A DNA stretch of 64,000 bases from Sphingomonas sp. 8AM (GCF_902506455.1 NZ_LR733844.1:2427866-2491865), one strand, 5' to 3'. Positions 51,067 through 60,255 are shown, counted from the stretch's first letter. The notes: generated by a model not told the origin, from the letters alone. Program-made: numbers and translations.

Positions 51067-51376
51067 CGACGGCGGTAACGGCGGGGCGGGGGATGCGATC
51101 CCGCGTGCGTGTCGTCATCCCGCCCCCTTCGTCATTCCCGCGGCCAGAACCTCGGACGTTTCGGTCATCACGAAGACCTGCGCGTCTGGATACCCGCCTG
51201 CGCGGGAATGACGGGGTGGCCAGCAACACAACGTCACCGTCGAAGCAGGAACAAAGCGACCGCGCGGCTCTTAACGTAGGATAGCGCAGGGGGCGGCGAT
51301 TTTCGGTTCGGGGCGGCAATCCGCATTCACGACTTTTGGTAGCGAAGCGGCGTGGCTGGCCGGGCTGACCGGCTGG
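51067..51376. other. 310-bp intergenic region with family A repeat and probable missing N-terminus of CtaC
   Basis: The space between the GH13 start and the annotated CtaC start. It contains the family A palindrome (51130-51214). From 51275 the frame of CtaC is open and encodes QSAFTTFGSEAAWLAGLTGW, which resembles the conserved start of mature subunit II (QSALDPAGP...), so coding probably extends here. No ATG, GTG or TTG in that frame precedes 51377; a TAA closes it at 51272. Confidence 0.6.
51130..51214. repeat. Palindromic repeat, family A copy 2
   Basis: Opens CGTCATTCCCGCGGCCAGAA and closes CCCGCCTGCGCGGGAATGACGG, with an inner CGTCTGGAT as in the copy at 38951. It sits upstream of the caa3 oxidase operon and divergent GH13 gene. 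Confidence 0.85.
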
Positions 51377-52225
51377 ATGGTGCTGGGCGCGGTGGTCATC
51401 GCCGGGGCGCTCGGTGCGCTGATGGTCGTTGCGCAGCGCAGCCGCGAAGGCGCGATCACGCATCGGCAGGGGATGCGGCTGGTGCTGTGGGCGGGCGGCG
51501 TGGTGCCGACCGTGGTGTTGCTGACGCTGCTGATCTCCACCTTGCCCGCGATGCGTCCGATCGCCGTCAAACCCGACGACCTGCGGATCACCGTTACCGG
51601 CGAGCAATTCTGGTGGCGGGTCCGCTACCAGCCGGCGGGGCAGCCAGCGGTCGGCGATGCGAACGAGCTGCGCGTGCCGGTCGGGCGCGACGTCGAGCTG
51701 CTGCTCGAGGCAGGTGACGTGCTGCACAGCTTCTGGGTGCCGGGGCTGGCGGGCAAGCTCGACATGGTTCCGGGGCGGACGAACAGGCTGGTCGTCCATG
51801 CCACGCGCGCCGGGCGGTTTCGCGGGCAATGCGCCGAATTCTGCGGGTTGAGTCACGCGCTGATGGCGTTCGACGTGGTGGCGATGGAGCCGGCCGCGTT
51901 CGACGCCTGGCTGGCGGCGCGCCGCACGCCCGCGCCGGTCGGCGGTGACGTCGGCGGTGAGGGGGCGAGGCTGTTCGCGGCGAATGGCTGCGGTGGCTGC
52001 CACAGGGTCGCAGGCCTGTCGGATGCGACGATCGGGCCGGACCTGACGCATCTTGGGAGCCGCCCGTCGCTGGGTGCGGGAATGCAGAAGCGGACGCACG
52101 CCAATCTGGTGCGTTTCATCCGCGAGGCACCGACGGCGAAGCCCGGTGCGCGGATGCCCGCCTATCCGCAGATGACGAACGAGGATGCGGCGACGATCGC
52201 GCGCTGGCTGGAGCAATCGAAATGA
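51377..52225 (+). CDS. ctaC: Cytochrome c oxidase subunit II, caa3 type
   Basis: A 282-residue subunit with a CuA domain and a fused C-terminal cytochrome c. CuA ligands are in HSFWVPGLAGKLDM and CAEFCGLSHALM; the heme motif CGGCH is near residue 201. Two helices precede (VLGAVVIAGALGALMVV; VVPTVVLLTLLIST). Conserved sequence seems to continue upstream of this ATG to about 51302 without a standard start codon, so the true N-terminus, including a signal peptide, may be missing, frameshifted or start at an unusual codon. The stop overlaps ctaD by four bases. Confidence 0.85.
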   Translation: MVLGAVVIAGALGALMVVAQRSREGAITHRQGMRLVLWAGGVVPTVVLLTLLISTLPAMRPIAVKPDDLRITVTGEQFWWRVRYQPAGQPAVGDANELRVPVGRDVELLLEAGDVLHSFWVPGLAGKLDMVPGRTNRLVVHATRAGRFRGQCAEFCGLSHALMAFDVVAMEPAAFDAWLAARRTPAPVGGDVGGEGARLFAANGCGGCHRVAGLSDATIGPDLTHLGSRPSLGAGMQKRTHANLVRFIREAPTAKPGARMPAYPQMTNEDAATIARWLEQSK

Positions 52226-54747
52226 GCCTCCATGCGCAGGACGATCCTGCCCTTCGCGCCGCGCAGGAAGAACGGCTCCGCGCGGTGTGGAAGCCGCCGA
52301 CCGGCTGGTTCTTCCGCTGGACCGATACCAACAACAACCAGGTCGGCGTCTGGTACACGCTGACCGCGTTCGGTTTCATGCTGTTCGCGGGCGTGCTGGC
52401 GATGATCATGCGCGCGCAGCTCGCCGTCCCCGAAAACGACCTCGTCAGCCCTGCGACCTTCAACCAGCTGTTCACGCTGCACGGGTCGATGATGATGTTC
52501 CTGTTCGCGGTGCCGATGTTCGAGGCGGTCTCGATCATCCTGCTGCCGCAATTGCTGGGCGCGCGCGACCTGCCGTTTCCGCGGCTGTCGGCGTTCGGAT
52601 ACTGGAGCTTCCTGATCGGCGGCGTGTTCGTCTCCGGATCGATCTTCTTCAACGTCGCGCCCGATGGCGGCTGGTTCATGTATCCGCCGTTCACGACCCG
52701 CACCGATCTGTCGGGGCTGGGCGCGGACATCTGGATGCTGGGGCTCAGCTTCATCGAGGTGTCGTCGGTGGCCGCCGCCGTCGAGCTGATCGTCGGCGTG
52801 CTGAAGTGCCGCCCGCCCGGCATGCGGCTGAACCTGATGCCGCTCTACGCCTGGTACATCCTGGTCGTGGCGGTGATGATCCTCTTCGCCTTCCCGCCGC
52901 TGATCGCGGGCGACGTGCTGTTCGAGATGGAGCGGCTGCTCGGCTGGCCGTTCTTCGATCAGGCCAAGGGTGGCGATCCGATCCTGTGGCAGCACCTGTT
53001 CTGGATCTTCGGCCACCCCGAGGTCTATATCGTCTTCCTGCCGTCGATCGCGCTGTTCGCGATGATCGTGCCGACCTTCGCGCGGCGGCATCTGCTCGGC
53101 TATCCGTGGATCGTGCTCGCGGCGGTCGGGACGGCGTTCCTGTCGTTCGGGCTGTGGGTCCACCATATGTTCACGACCGGGCTGCCCAAGATCAGCCTCG
53201 CGTTCTTCTCGGCGGCGTCCGAGGCGGTGGCGATCCCGACCGGTATCCAGATCTTCGCGTTCATCGCCACGCTTTGGGCGGGGCGCGTCGTGTGGTCGAC
53301 GCCGTTGTTGTACGTCACGGGCTCGCTCGCGATCTTTGTGATCGGCGGGCTGACCGGCGTGATGGTGGCGATCGCGCCGTTCGACTGGCAGGCGCACGAC
53401 ACCTATTTCATCGTCGCGCATCTGCACTACGTGTTGATCGGCGGGACGCTGATCCCGTTGTTCGGCGGGCTTTACTATTACTGGCCGCTGATCACCGGCA
53501 AGAAGCTGTCCGACCGGATGGGGCGCACCGCCTTCTGGTTCCTGTTCGCGGGCGCGAACCTCACCTTCTTCCCGATGCATTTCTCCGGCTTGCTCGGGAT
53601 GCCGCGGCGCGTGTTCACCTATCCCGCCGAACTGGGGATCGGCGGGCTGAACCTCGCATCGACGATCGGGTCGTGGGTGTTCGCGGCGGGCGTGGCGATC
53701 GTGTGCGTCGATCTGGCGCTGAGCCCGCGGCGGAGCAAGAGCCGGCGCAATCCGTGGGACGCCGGGACGCTCGAATGGCTCGCGCATCCCGATGACGAGG
53801 ATTGGGGCATCCGCTCTGTGCCGCTGATCGAGAGCCGCTATCCGATCTGGGACCAGCCGGACTTCGTGAAGAAGGTCGACGAGGGTCGCTTCTTCCTGCC
53901 CGATGCCGAGGAGGGCCGCCGCGAGACGATCATCACCAGCGTGCTCGACGCGCGGCCGGTGCAGGTGGTGCGGCTGGGCGGGCCGAGCATCAAGCCGATG
54001 CTGACCGCGATCGCGCTGGGCAGCGTGTTCATCCTGACCACCTATCACCTCTATTGGGCAGCGCTGGTCGGCGCGGTGGCGACGTTGTGGATGGTGCTGT
54101 GGTGGCTGTGGACCGGCACCGCGGAGATCCCGGAGAAGGACTGCAAGCCGATCGGGCATGGCATCGAGCTGCCGCTCTACATCTCGGGCGCATCGGCGAG
54201 CGGGTGGTGGGCGATGTTCATCACGATGATGGCGGATGCGACCGCGTTCTCGGGGCTGGTGTTCGGTTACTTCTTCTTCTGGACGCGGCATGAGGATTTT
54301 CCACCGGGCGGCGCGGGGCTCGACGGACCGGGGGCGTTCTGGCCGATGGTCGCGCTGGCGGTGTCGCTGGCGGGCTGGCTGATGACGATCGCGGCGCGCG
54401 AGACGAACCGTCGCGGGCTGGTCGGGGCGGCGCGGGCGTTGCTGGCGCTGGGGGCGGTCGCGTCGCTGGCGGCGATCGGCGCGGGGCTGGCGGGGCCGTG
54501 GCTGTCGGGGCTGGCACCGAAGCTGCACGTCTATCCCGCGATCGTCTGGACATTGGTGATCTGGACCACCGCGCACGCCGGCGTGGGGGCGATCATGCAG
54601 CTCTATACGCTGGCGCGCAGTTGCGCGGGGAAGATGACGCCGAAATACGATGCCGACGTCCGTAACATCACCGTCTACCAGCATTTCATGGCGCTGACCG
54701 CGGTGGTGACCTACGCCACGATCGGCCTGTTCCCGGGGGCGGCATGA
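52222..54747 (+). CDS. ctaD: Cytochrome c oxidase subunit I fused to subunit III
   Basis: An 841-residue fusion. Residues up to about 530 are a subunit I core with FTLHGSMMMFLFAVPMFE, WIFGHPEVYIVFLPSIALFA, VHHMFTTG and FIVAHLHYVLIGG supplying heme and CuB ligands. From about 560 a subunit III domain with several helices follows (for example ISGASASGWWAMFITMMADA). Such fusions are typical of caa3-type oxidases. It overlaps both neighbours by four bases. Confidence 0.95.
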   Translation: MSLHAQDDPALRAAQEERLRAVWKPPTGWFFRWTDTNNNQVGVWYTLTAFGFMLFAGVLAMIMRAQLAVPENDLVSPATFNQLFTLHGSMMMFLFAVPMFEAVSIILLPQLLGARDLPFPRLSAFGYWSFLIGGVFVSGSIFFNVAPDGGWFMYPPFTTRTDLSGLGADIWMLGLSFIEVSSVAAAVELIVGVLKCRPPGMRLNLMPLYAWYILVVAVMILFAFPPLIAGDVLFEMERLLGWPFFDQAKGGDPILWQHLFWIFGHPEVYIVFLPSIALFAMIVPTFARRHLLGYPWIVLAAVGTAFLSFGLWVHHMFTTGLPKISLAFFSAASEAVAIPTGIQIFAFIATLWAGRVVWSTPLLYVTGSLAIFVIGGLTGVMVAIAPFDWQAHDTYFIVAHLHYVLIGGTLIPLFGGLYYYWPLITGKKLSDRMGRTAFWFLFAGANLTFFPMHFSGLLGMPRRVFTYPAELGIGGLNLASTIGSWVFAAGVAIVCVDLALSPRRSKSRRNPWDAGTLEWLAHPDDEDWGIRSVPLIESRYPIWDQPDFVKKVDEGRFFLPDAEEGRRETIITSVLDARPVQVVRLGGPSIKPMLTAIALGSVFILTTYHLYWAALVGAVATLWMVLWWLWTGTAEIPEKDCKPIGHGIELPLYISGASASGWWAMFITMMADATAFSGLVFGYFFFWTRHEDFPPGGAGLDGPGAFWPMVALAVSLAGWLMTIAARETNRRGLVGAARALLALGAVASLAAIGAGLAGPWLSGLAPKLHVYPAIVWTLVIWTTAHAGVGAIMQLYTLARSCAGKMTPKYDADVRNITVYQHFMALTAVVTYATIGLFPGAA

Positions 54748-55151
54748 AGAACGAGGCGCCGCATGGCCCCGAGCGGCGCGGGCTGCGGCACCGGCTGCGC
54801 GAGGTGCGCGTCACCTTGTGGACGCTGATCGTCCCGCCGAGCGTGTGGGCGGTGCATTTCCTGTTCTGCTATCTATGGGCGGCGGTGAGTTGCGCCAGGC
54901 TGGGCGAGCTGCCGCGCTTCACGGTGGCGTTCGTGATCGGGACGGTGGTGGCGGAGGCGATCATCCTGGCCTCGGGCTGGATCGCCTGGGTGCAGACGCA
55001 CACGCCCGGCGACCCCGCACCGCACGATCAGGGGACCGACATCGACCGGTTGCGCTTCCTGGCGGTGTCGACGTTGTTGCTGGCGGGGCTCAGCTTCGTG
55101 GCGGTGATCTTCACCGCGGTGCCGGCGCTGATGCTGACGGATTGCCGATGA
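54744..55151 (+). CDS. Small membrane protein of the caa3 operon
   Basis: A 135-residue protein with three hydrophobic helices (VTLWTLIVPPSVWAVHFLF; FTVAFVIGTVVAEAIILAS; FLAVSTLLLAGLSFVAVIF). No recognised domain, but its position between subunit I-III and CtaG with four-base overlaps on both sides suggests a role in oxidase assembly or stability. Confidence 0.7.
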   Translation: MKNEAPHGPERRGLRHRLREVRVTLWTLIVPPSVWAVHFLFCYLWAAVSCARLGELPRFTVAFVIGTVVAEAIILASGWIAWVQTHTPGDPAPHDQGTDIDRLRFLAVSTLLLAGLSFVAVIFTAVPALMLTDCR

Positions 55152-55807
55152 TGCTGGCGGGGGTCTTGCTGGCGCTGGCGGCGACGGTGCTGGGGTTCGC
55201 CGGGCTCGGGATGACCGGGCATATGGCCGCGCATATGGTGGCGGTGGCGGTGGCCGCGCCGGTGCTGGCGTGGGGCATGACCAATCGTCAGCCACATCCG
55301 TCATTCCCGCGTAGCCGGGAAACCAGACGCGCAGGTTTTTCGATCGAGCCGCGGAGGTCCGGGGTTCTGGATTCCCGCCTGCGCGGGAATGACGGTGGGG
55401 CGGGTGGGCCGCTGGCGTGGGCGACGGTGGAGTTCGTCGTCGTCTGGGCATGGCATGCACCGGGGCTGCGCGGGCTGGCAGACATGCATCCGGCAGTCGC
55501 GCTCATCGAGCAGGCGATGTTCCTCGGTGTCGGCATCGGATTGTGGCGCGCGGCGGTCGCGCATCCGGCGGGCGGGGTCGCGGCGCTGTTGCTGACGTCA
55601 ATGCACATGACGTTGCTCGGCGCGCTGATCGGGCTCGCGCCACGGCCGCTCTACGCGATGATGGCGATGCATCCTGCGCCGGGGCTGGACGCCCTCGCCG
55701 ACCAGCAACTGGGCGGAGTGGTGATGCTGGTGGTCGGCGGGGTGGCTTATTGTCTGGGCGGGCTGGCGCTGCTCGGCCCGATGTTGAGGGAGCGCGCGGC
55801 GGCATGA
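55148..55807 (+). CDS. ctaG: CtaG-type cytochrome oxidase assembly protein with in-frame repeat insert
   Basis: A 219-residue membrane protein resembling the caa3_CtaG family involved in copper delivery to the oxidase: VEFVVVWAWHAPGLRGLAD, FLGVGIGLWRAAV and LLLTSMHMTLLGALIGLAPR. Residues of about 51-83 (starting SFPRSRE and ending LDSRLRGNDGG) come from a family A palindromic repeat that has inserted in frame between the second helix and the WATVEF segment. The remainder appears intact. Overlaps neighbours by four bases on each side. Confidence 0.83.
   Translation: MMLAGVLLALAATVLGFAGLGMTGHMAAHMVAVAVAAPVLAWGMTNRQPHPSFPRSRETRRAGFSIEPRRSGVLDSRLRGNDGGAGGPLAWATVEFVVVWAWHAPGLRGLADMHPAVALIEQAMFLGVGIGLWRAAVAHPAGGVAALLLTSMHMTLLGALIGLAPRPLYAMMAMHPAPGLDALADQQLGGVVMLVVGGVAYCLGGLALLGPMLRERAAA
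55299..55395. repeat. Palindromic repeat, family A copy 3, inside ctaG
   Basis: A 97-bp unit opening CGTCATTCCCGCGTAGCCGG and closing CCCGCCTGCGCGGGAATGACGG. It matches the intergenic copies at 38951-39046 and 51130-51214 but lies within coding sequence and keeps the ctaG frame open. Confidence 0.85.
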
Positions 55808-56871
55808 CGATCCGGCTGACATGGAAGCGCGCGGTCGCCGGGTTGCTCGGGATCGTGCTGGCGGGGCTGCTGTTCGCCTGGTCGGGGGTGTTCAACATCG
55901 CCGCCTCGTCGGGGCATTGGGCGGTGACCGAGTGGTTCCTGCACTGGACGATGCGCAACTCGGTCAGGACGCACAGTTTCTTCGACTCGCCGAAGGATCC
56001 GATCGCGACCGATGGCGGGCTGGTCAGCGCCGCGGGGCATTTCGCCGCCGCCTGCGCGAGCTGTCACGGCGCGCCCGGGCAGCGTCCCTCGCCGGTGATG
56101 CAGAAGGCGATGCCGCCCGCCCCTGATCTGGCGATCAATGCGCGGCAATGGACCGACGGGCAGCTGTTCTACATCCTGCGCCACGGCGTGAAATATTCGG
56201 GGATGCCGGCCTGGGCCGGGGCGAAGCGCGACGGCGAGATCCGGCGGATGGTGGCGTTCGTCCGCCGCCTGCCCGACATGACCCCGGCGCAATATCGCGC
56301 GCTGAGCGGGCAGGCGCAGGGTGCGGGGACCGCCGACGTCCGCGCGCTGGGCAGCAACGTGCTGGCCGGGTGCGTCGCCTGTCACGGGACGGACGGGCGC
56401 GGGCGCGGGCAGCCGGATATTCCGATCCTCGGCGGGCAGCACCCGCGCTATCTGGAAGCGGCGCTGGCTGCCTATGCCGACGGGCGACGGGCGAGTGCGG
56501 TGATGGCGAATGCCGCCGCGATCCTTACCGCCGACGAGCGGCGGGAACTGGCAGCGCATTTCGCCGCGCTGCCGGGCTTGCGCGCCGACGCCGTACCGCG
56601 CGGCGACCCGCGCGCGCGGGTGATCGTCGAGCGCGGGCTGCCCGAACGCCAGCTTCCCGCCTGTGCGAGCTGCCACGGCGCCGGCAAGCCGCAGCCGCTG
56701 CTGGTCGGGCAACGCGCGACCTATATCGCCACACGGCTGCGCTACTGGAAGGGCGACGGCAAGGAGATCGACGCGCGCCTCCCACAGAACGTAATGCCGG
56801 TGATCGCGCGGCGCATTCCCGAGGAGTTGATCGACCCGCTGGCGCGCTACCTGGCCGGCGAGGCACGTTAG
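55804..56871 (+). CDS. Triheme cytochrome c of the caa3 operon
   Basis: A 355-residue membrane-anchored protein with an N-terminal helix (AGLLGIVLAGLLFAWSGVF) and three heme motifs: CASCH, CVACH and CASCH. Each is in a c-type cytochrome domain with Met-ligand candidates such as YSGMPAW. It likely passes electrons to the oxidase. It overlaps ctaG by four bases and closes the operon. Confidence 0.9.
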   Translation: MTIRLTWKRAVAGLLGIVLAGLLFAWSGVFNIAASSGHWAVTEWFLHWTMRNSVRTHSFFDSPKDPIATDGGLVSAAGHFAAACASCHGAPGQRPSPVMQKAMPPAPDLAINARQWTDGQLFYILRHGVKYSGMPAWAGAKRDGEIRRMVAFVRRLPDMTPAQYRALSGQAQGAGTADVRALGSNVLAGCVACHGTDGRGRGQPDIPILGGQHPRYLEAALAAYADGRRASAVMANAAAILTADERRELAAHFAALPGLRADAVPRGDPRARVIVERGLPERQLPACASCHGAGKPQPLLVGQRATYIATRLRYWKGDGKEIDARLPQNVMPVIARRIPEELIDPLARYLAGEAR

Positions 56872-56990
56872 ACGTTAGGATCGTTTCGGAGGAAAGCGTC
56901 ATTCCGGGTCGCTAACGGCAGCGGATTGGTCCACAACCATCACTGTCCACGGCCGCGCCCGCGCTGCGACCGGCAACCGGCTAGGAGGCG

Positions 56991-58550
56991 GTGGTGAAGG
57001 CCGAGACACATGACGAAACCGACCTTCTGGAAACGCTGGCGCGCAAGAACGCCGTGCTGCAGGCGATCAACCGCATCTTCCACGAGGCGCTGGGTGCCAC
57101 GACCGACGAGGCGCTGGGCCGGCTGTGTCTCGCCGTCGCGGAGGATCTGACCGGCGCGTCGTTCAGCTTCATGGCGGAACTGACCCCGGCGCGCGACCGG
57201 CTGCACGATCTGGCGATCAGCGACCGTGCATGGACGGTGTTTCGTCAGGCGTGGCCGGACGGCGCCGAGCAGCACGTCCCGACGCATCTCGATCTGCACG
57301 GGCTATATGGTCGCGTCATTCACGACGATGCCTGCCTGATCGCCAACGACGCTGGGGCGCACCCCGATGCGATCGGCACGCCGCATGGCCATCCGCCGCT
57401 GACGTCGTTTCTCGGCGTTCCCTTGCGTCGGCAGGGGCGGGTGATCGGCGTGATGGGGCTCGGCAATCGTCCCGGCGGGTTCCGCGACATTGATCGCGAG
57501 GCGGCGGAGGAGCTGGCACCGGCGGTCGTTCAGGCGCTGGGCGGCAAGCGCGCCGAAGTGGCGCTGCGCGACAGCGAGGACATGCGGCGGGTGAGCATGG
57601 AACTCGTCCCAGCGATGCTGTGGCGCACCGACCAAAGCGGCAACAACAAGATGAGCGAAAGCCAATGGGCCGATCTGACCGGACAGGATGAGCGCGAGGC
57701 CGCCGACTGGGGATGGCTTGATGCGGTTCACCCCGAGGATCGCGCGAGCACCGAGGCGGCGTTCCGGCGCTCCTATACGGACGGCGAATCGCTGGAACTG
57801 CAATTGCGGCTGCGCGACCGCTATGGCGAGTATCGCTGGTTCCTGATGCGGCAGGTGCCGCGCCGCGCCGAAAGCGCCTCGGTGACACACTGGTTCGGCG
57901 CGGCGACCGACGTGCATGAAATGCATCTGCTTGAACAGCGCCAGCGGCGACTGGTCGCTGAACTGCAGCACCGCGTCCGTAACATCCTGACCGTGGTGCG
58001 CTCGGTTTTCTCGCGCACCGTCGAGGCGGGCGGTACGCTGGACGATGTCGCGGACCATTTCCGGGGGCGGCTCGACGCGTTGGCGCGGACGCAGACGATC
58101 GTGACGCAGACGGCGAGCGGCGACGTCGACCTGCAGAACCTGATCCGCGACGAATTGCTGAGCGTCGGCGTCGCCGATGGCGAGGCCGTGACGATCGCAG
58201 GCCCCGATGTGCCGCTGCCGCCACGCGCTGCCGAGGCGATCGGCCTGGCCGTCCACGAGCTCGCGATCAATTCGGTCAAATATGGCGCGCTCAAACGCCC
58301 CGGCGCGGTGCTGCACGTCGCGTGGTCGACCTATGACGACAAGGATGGTAAACCGGGCGTTCGGCTGAGCTGGACGGAGAAAGGCGTGCCTGCACTGCCG
58401 ATTTCCCCTTGCCGTCAAGGCTTTGGGACGGAATTGATCTGCGAGGCGTTGCCATATCAATATGGTGCGGAAACGCAGTTGACGTTCGTGGGCGGCGGGG
58501 TGCGGTGTGAAATCGCCCTGCCGCTGCAAGAGGAAGGACGACCATTCTGA
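56991..58550 (+). CDS. GAF-PAS sensor histidine kinase, HWE type
   Basis: A 519-residue soluble kinase. A GAF domain (about 20-185) is followed by a PAS/PAC domain (about 200-310; LTGQDEREAADWGWLDAVHPED). The HWE kinase core has the phospho-accepting His in LVAELQHRVRNIL, the N-box HELAINSVKYGALKRPG and the Trp-x-Glu motif LSWTEKG. It starts with GTG after TAGGAGGCG. The response regulator that follows overlaps its stop codon. Confidence 0.9.
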   Translation: MVKAETHDETDLLETLARKNAVLQAINRIFHEALGATTDEALGRLCLAVAEDLTGASFSFMAELTPARDRLHDLAISDRAWTVFRQAWPDGAEQHVPTHLDLHGLYGRVIHDDACLIANDAGAHPDAIGTPHGHPPLTSFLGVPLRRQGRVIGVMGLGNRPGGFRDIDREAAEELAPAVVQALGGKRAEVALRDSEDMRRVSMELVPAMLWRTDQSGNNKMSESQWADLTGQDEREAADWGWLDAVHPEDRASTEAAFRRSYTDGESLELQLRLRDRYGEYRWFLMRQVPRRAESASVTHWFGAATDVHEMHLLEQRQRRLVAELQHRVRNILTVVRSVFSRTVEAGGTLDDVADHFRGRLDALARTQTIVTQTASGDVDLQNLIRDELLSVGVADGEAVTIAGPDVPLPPRAAEAIGLAVHELAINSVKYGALKRPGAVLHVAWSTYDDKDGKPGVRLSWTEKGVPALPISPCRQGFGTELICEALPYQYGAETQLTFVGGGVRCEIALPLQEEGRPF

Positions 58551-58930
58551 GCAACGCGACCACTCTGGACGGCCAACGGCTGCTGATCGTCGAGGACGAA
58601 TATTTCATCGCCTCGGATCTGAAGCGCGCGCTCGAGGCGCACGGCATGGTGGTCGTCGGGCCGGTCGGGCGCGTGGCCGACGCGCTGGCGTTGATCGAGC
58701 GCGAGCAGATCGACGTGGCGACGCTCGACGTCAATCTGGGGACCGCGATGTGCTATCCGATCGCCGAGCAATTGCGCGCGCGCGGCGTGCCCTTTCTGTT
58801 CCTCACCGGCTATGACGGCTGGACGCTTCCCGAATGGCTGCGCGACGTGCCATTGCTTATCAAACCCTTCGACAGCGCAGCGGTGGTTGCCGCGGTACGC
58901 GCCTTGTGTGGACTGGAGAAAGTATCATGA
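58547..58930 (+). CDS. Single-domain response regulator with a non-AUG start
   Basis: A receiver domain of about 127 residues: LLIVEDEYFIASDL, the phospho-acceptor in TLDVNLG, FLFLTGY and LLIKPF. The first ATG in frame (58646) would remove the strand and acidic pair needed for activity. Translation must begin earlier; the only options after the stop context are CTG at 58547, overlapping the kinase TGA, or ATT at 58544, both with AGGAAGGA (58531-58538) upstream. No output domain. Likely receives phosphate from the HWE kinase. Confidence 0.8.
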   Translation: MSNATTLDGQRLLIVEDEYFIASDLKRALEAHGMVVVGPVGRVADALALIEREQIDVATLDVNLGTAMCYPIAEQLRARGVPFLFLTGYDGWTLPEWLRDVPLLIKPFDSAAVVAAVRALCGLEKVS

Positions 58931-59643
58931 TCCGAGCACAGCCGCGCAGCGACTCGCCCGGTATGGCGATCACGCGCCTGATGGCGCTGGCGCCGCTTGA
59001 CGCGGAGGCCATCGCCGCGCTGGAACAGGCGATGGAGGATACGCGCGCGGTGCGCGTCCGCCGCGACATCATCACCGAAGGGCGCGAGATCGTACAGGCG
59101 CAGCTGCTGCTGTCTGGCTGGGCCGCGCGGGTCCGGCTGCTGCCCGACGGGCGCCGGCAGTTCCTGAGCTTCCTGTTGCCGGGTGACCTGATCGGTGCGT
59201 GCGACCATCCCCATGCGCTGGCGGTGTCGACCGTCGTGGCAATGTCCGACGTGCTGGTCTGCCCGTTGCCGCCAGCGTCGGCGGGCTCGCCGCTACATGT
59301 CGCCTATGCGATCAGCCGCGCGATGGATGAGGGCCATCTGCTCGCACAGATTACCCGGCTCGGGCGGTTGAACGCGCAGGAGCGGATCAGCGACCTGTTG
59401 CTGGAGCTGCACGAGCGCCTGACGCTCAACGGCAGCGCGAGCGGCACCGGCTTCGACCTGCCGCTAACGCAGGAGACGCTGGCGGACGCGCTGGGGCTCA
59501 CCTCGGTCCACGTCAATCGCATGTTGCAGCAGGCGCGACGCGAGGGCGACCTGCAATGGCGGGTCGGGCACGTGAAGCTGACCGATCCCGCCGGGCTGGC
59601 GCGCAAGATCGGGCATGTGCCGGTGCGTGTCGCGGCCAAGTGA
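58927..59643 (+). CDS. Crp/Fnr family transcriptional regulator
   Basis: A 238-residue regulator with a cyclic-nucleotide-binding-like domain (LLLSGWAARVRLLPDGRRQF) and a winged helix-turn-helix (LTQETLADALGLTSVHVNRM). It lacks the N-terminal cysteine cluster of oxygen-sensing FNR, so it does not carry a classic [4Fe-4S] sensor. It overlaps the response regulator gene by four bases. Confidence 0.9.
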   Translation: MIRAQPRSDSPGMAITRLMALAPLDAEAIAALEQAMEDTRAVRVRRDIITEGREIVQAQLLLSGWAARVRLLPDGRRQFLSFLLPGDLIGACDHPHALAVSTVVAMSDVLVCPLPPASAGSPLHVAYAISRAMDEGHLLAQITRLGRLNAQERISDLLLELHERLTLNGSASGTGFDLPLTQETLADALGLTSVHVNRMLQQARREGDLQWRVGHVKLTDPAGLARKIGHVPVRVAAK

Positions 59644-59679
59644 TCGGGCCAGCGCGGCGCTGACCGGTTCATAGGGCTG

Positions 59680-60255
59680 ATGACCGATGACACAATGGCC
59701 GGCGCTCGCGCGATGCGGCGCGACGCGATGGCGCGGCGTGGGGCATTGATCGAGGCGGCGCGCGCCTGTTTCGCGCGGTCGGGCTATTTCGTCCCCCTGG
59801 AGGAAGTGGCCGATGCCGCCGGGGTGGGGCGCGGCACCTTCTACCGCAACTTCAAGGACCGCATGGCGCTGGCGCTGGCGGTGTTCGAGCGTGAGATCGA
59901 CCGGATGGCGCCGCTGATCGACGCGACGTTGCCGCTCGACCGCGCGGTCGCCAAGCTGGTCGTGGAAGGGCGGGAGGCGACGGCATTGTTCGCGCGGCTG
60001 GCGATCGACATGCCGCTCGACGGCGAAAATCGCACCGCGTTCGACGATCTGCGCGCCCGGCTCGAACGGCTGCTGGTGCCGCTCGCCGAGCGGGCGCATC
60101 GCGACGGCACGCTGGCGCCGACGATGGGCGCGCACGAACTGGCGATCGCGATGCGGATGCTGGGGGCGTTGATCAATCCCGCGCCGGTCTGCCGCCGCCA
60201 GACGATGCTGGAGGAGGCGCTGGCGCTGGTGATGGCGGGATTACGGCCGCGTTGA
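59680..60255 (+). CDS. TetR family transcriptional regulator
   Basis: A 191-residue TetR protein with helix-turn-helix FVPLEEVADAAGVGRGTFYRNF. The C-terminal ligand-binding domain is helical with no recognised specificity. It is convergent with, and overlaps by 15 bp, the end of an efflux operon on the opposite strand, which it may regulate (inference). Confidence 0.88.
   Translation: MTDDTMAGARAMRRDAMARRGALIEAARACFARSGYFVPLEEVADAAGVGRGTFYRNFKDRMALALAVFEREIDRMAPLIDATLPLDRAVAKLVVEGREATALFARLAIDMPLDGENRTAFDDLRARLERLLVPLAERAHRDGTLAPTMGAHELAIAMRMLGALINPAPVCRRQTMLEEALALVMAGLRPR

Noticed and set aside
52162-54684. An 840-codon open frame opposite ctaD
   Set aside because: Same reason: antisense shadow of an oxidase subunit gene with biased composition and no motif.
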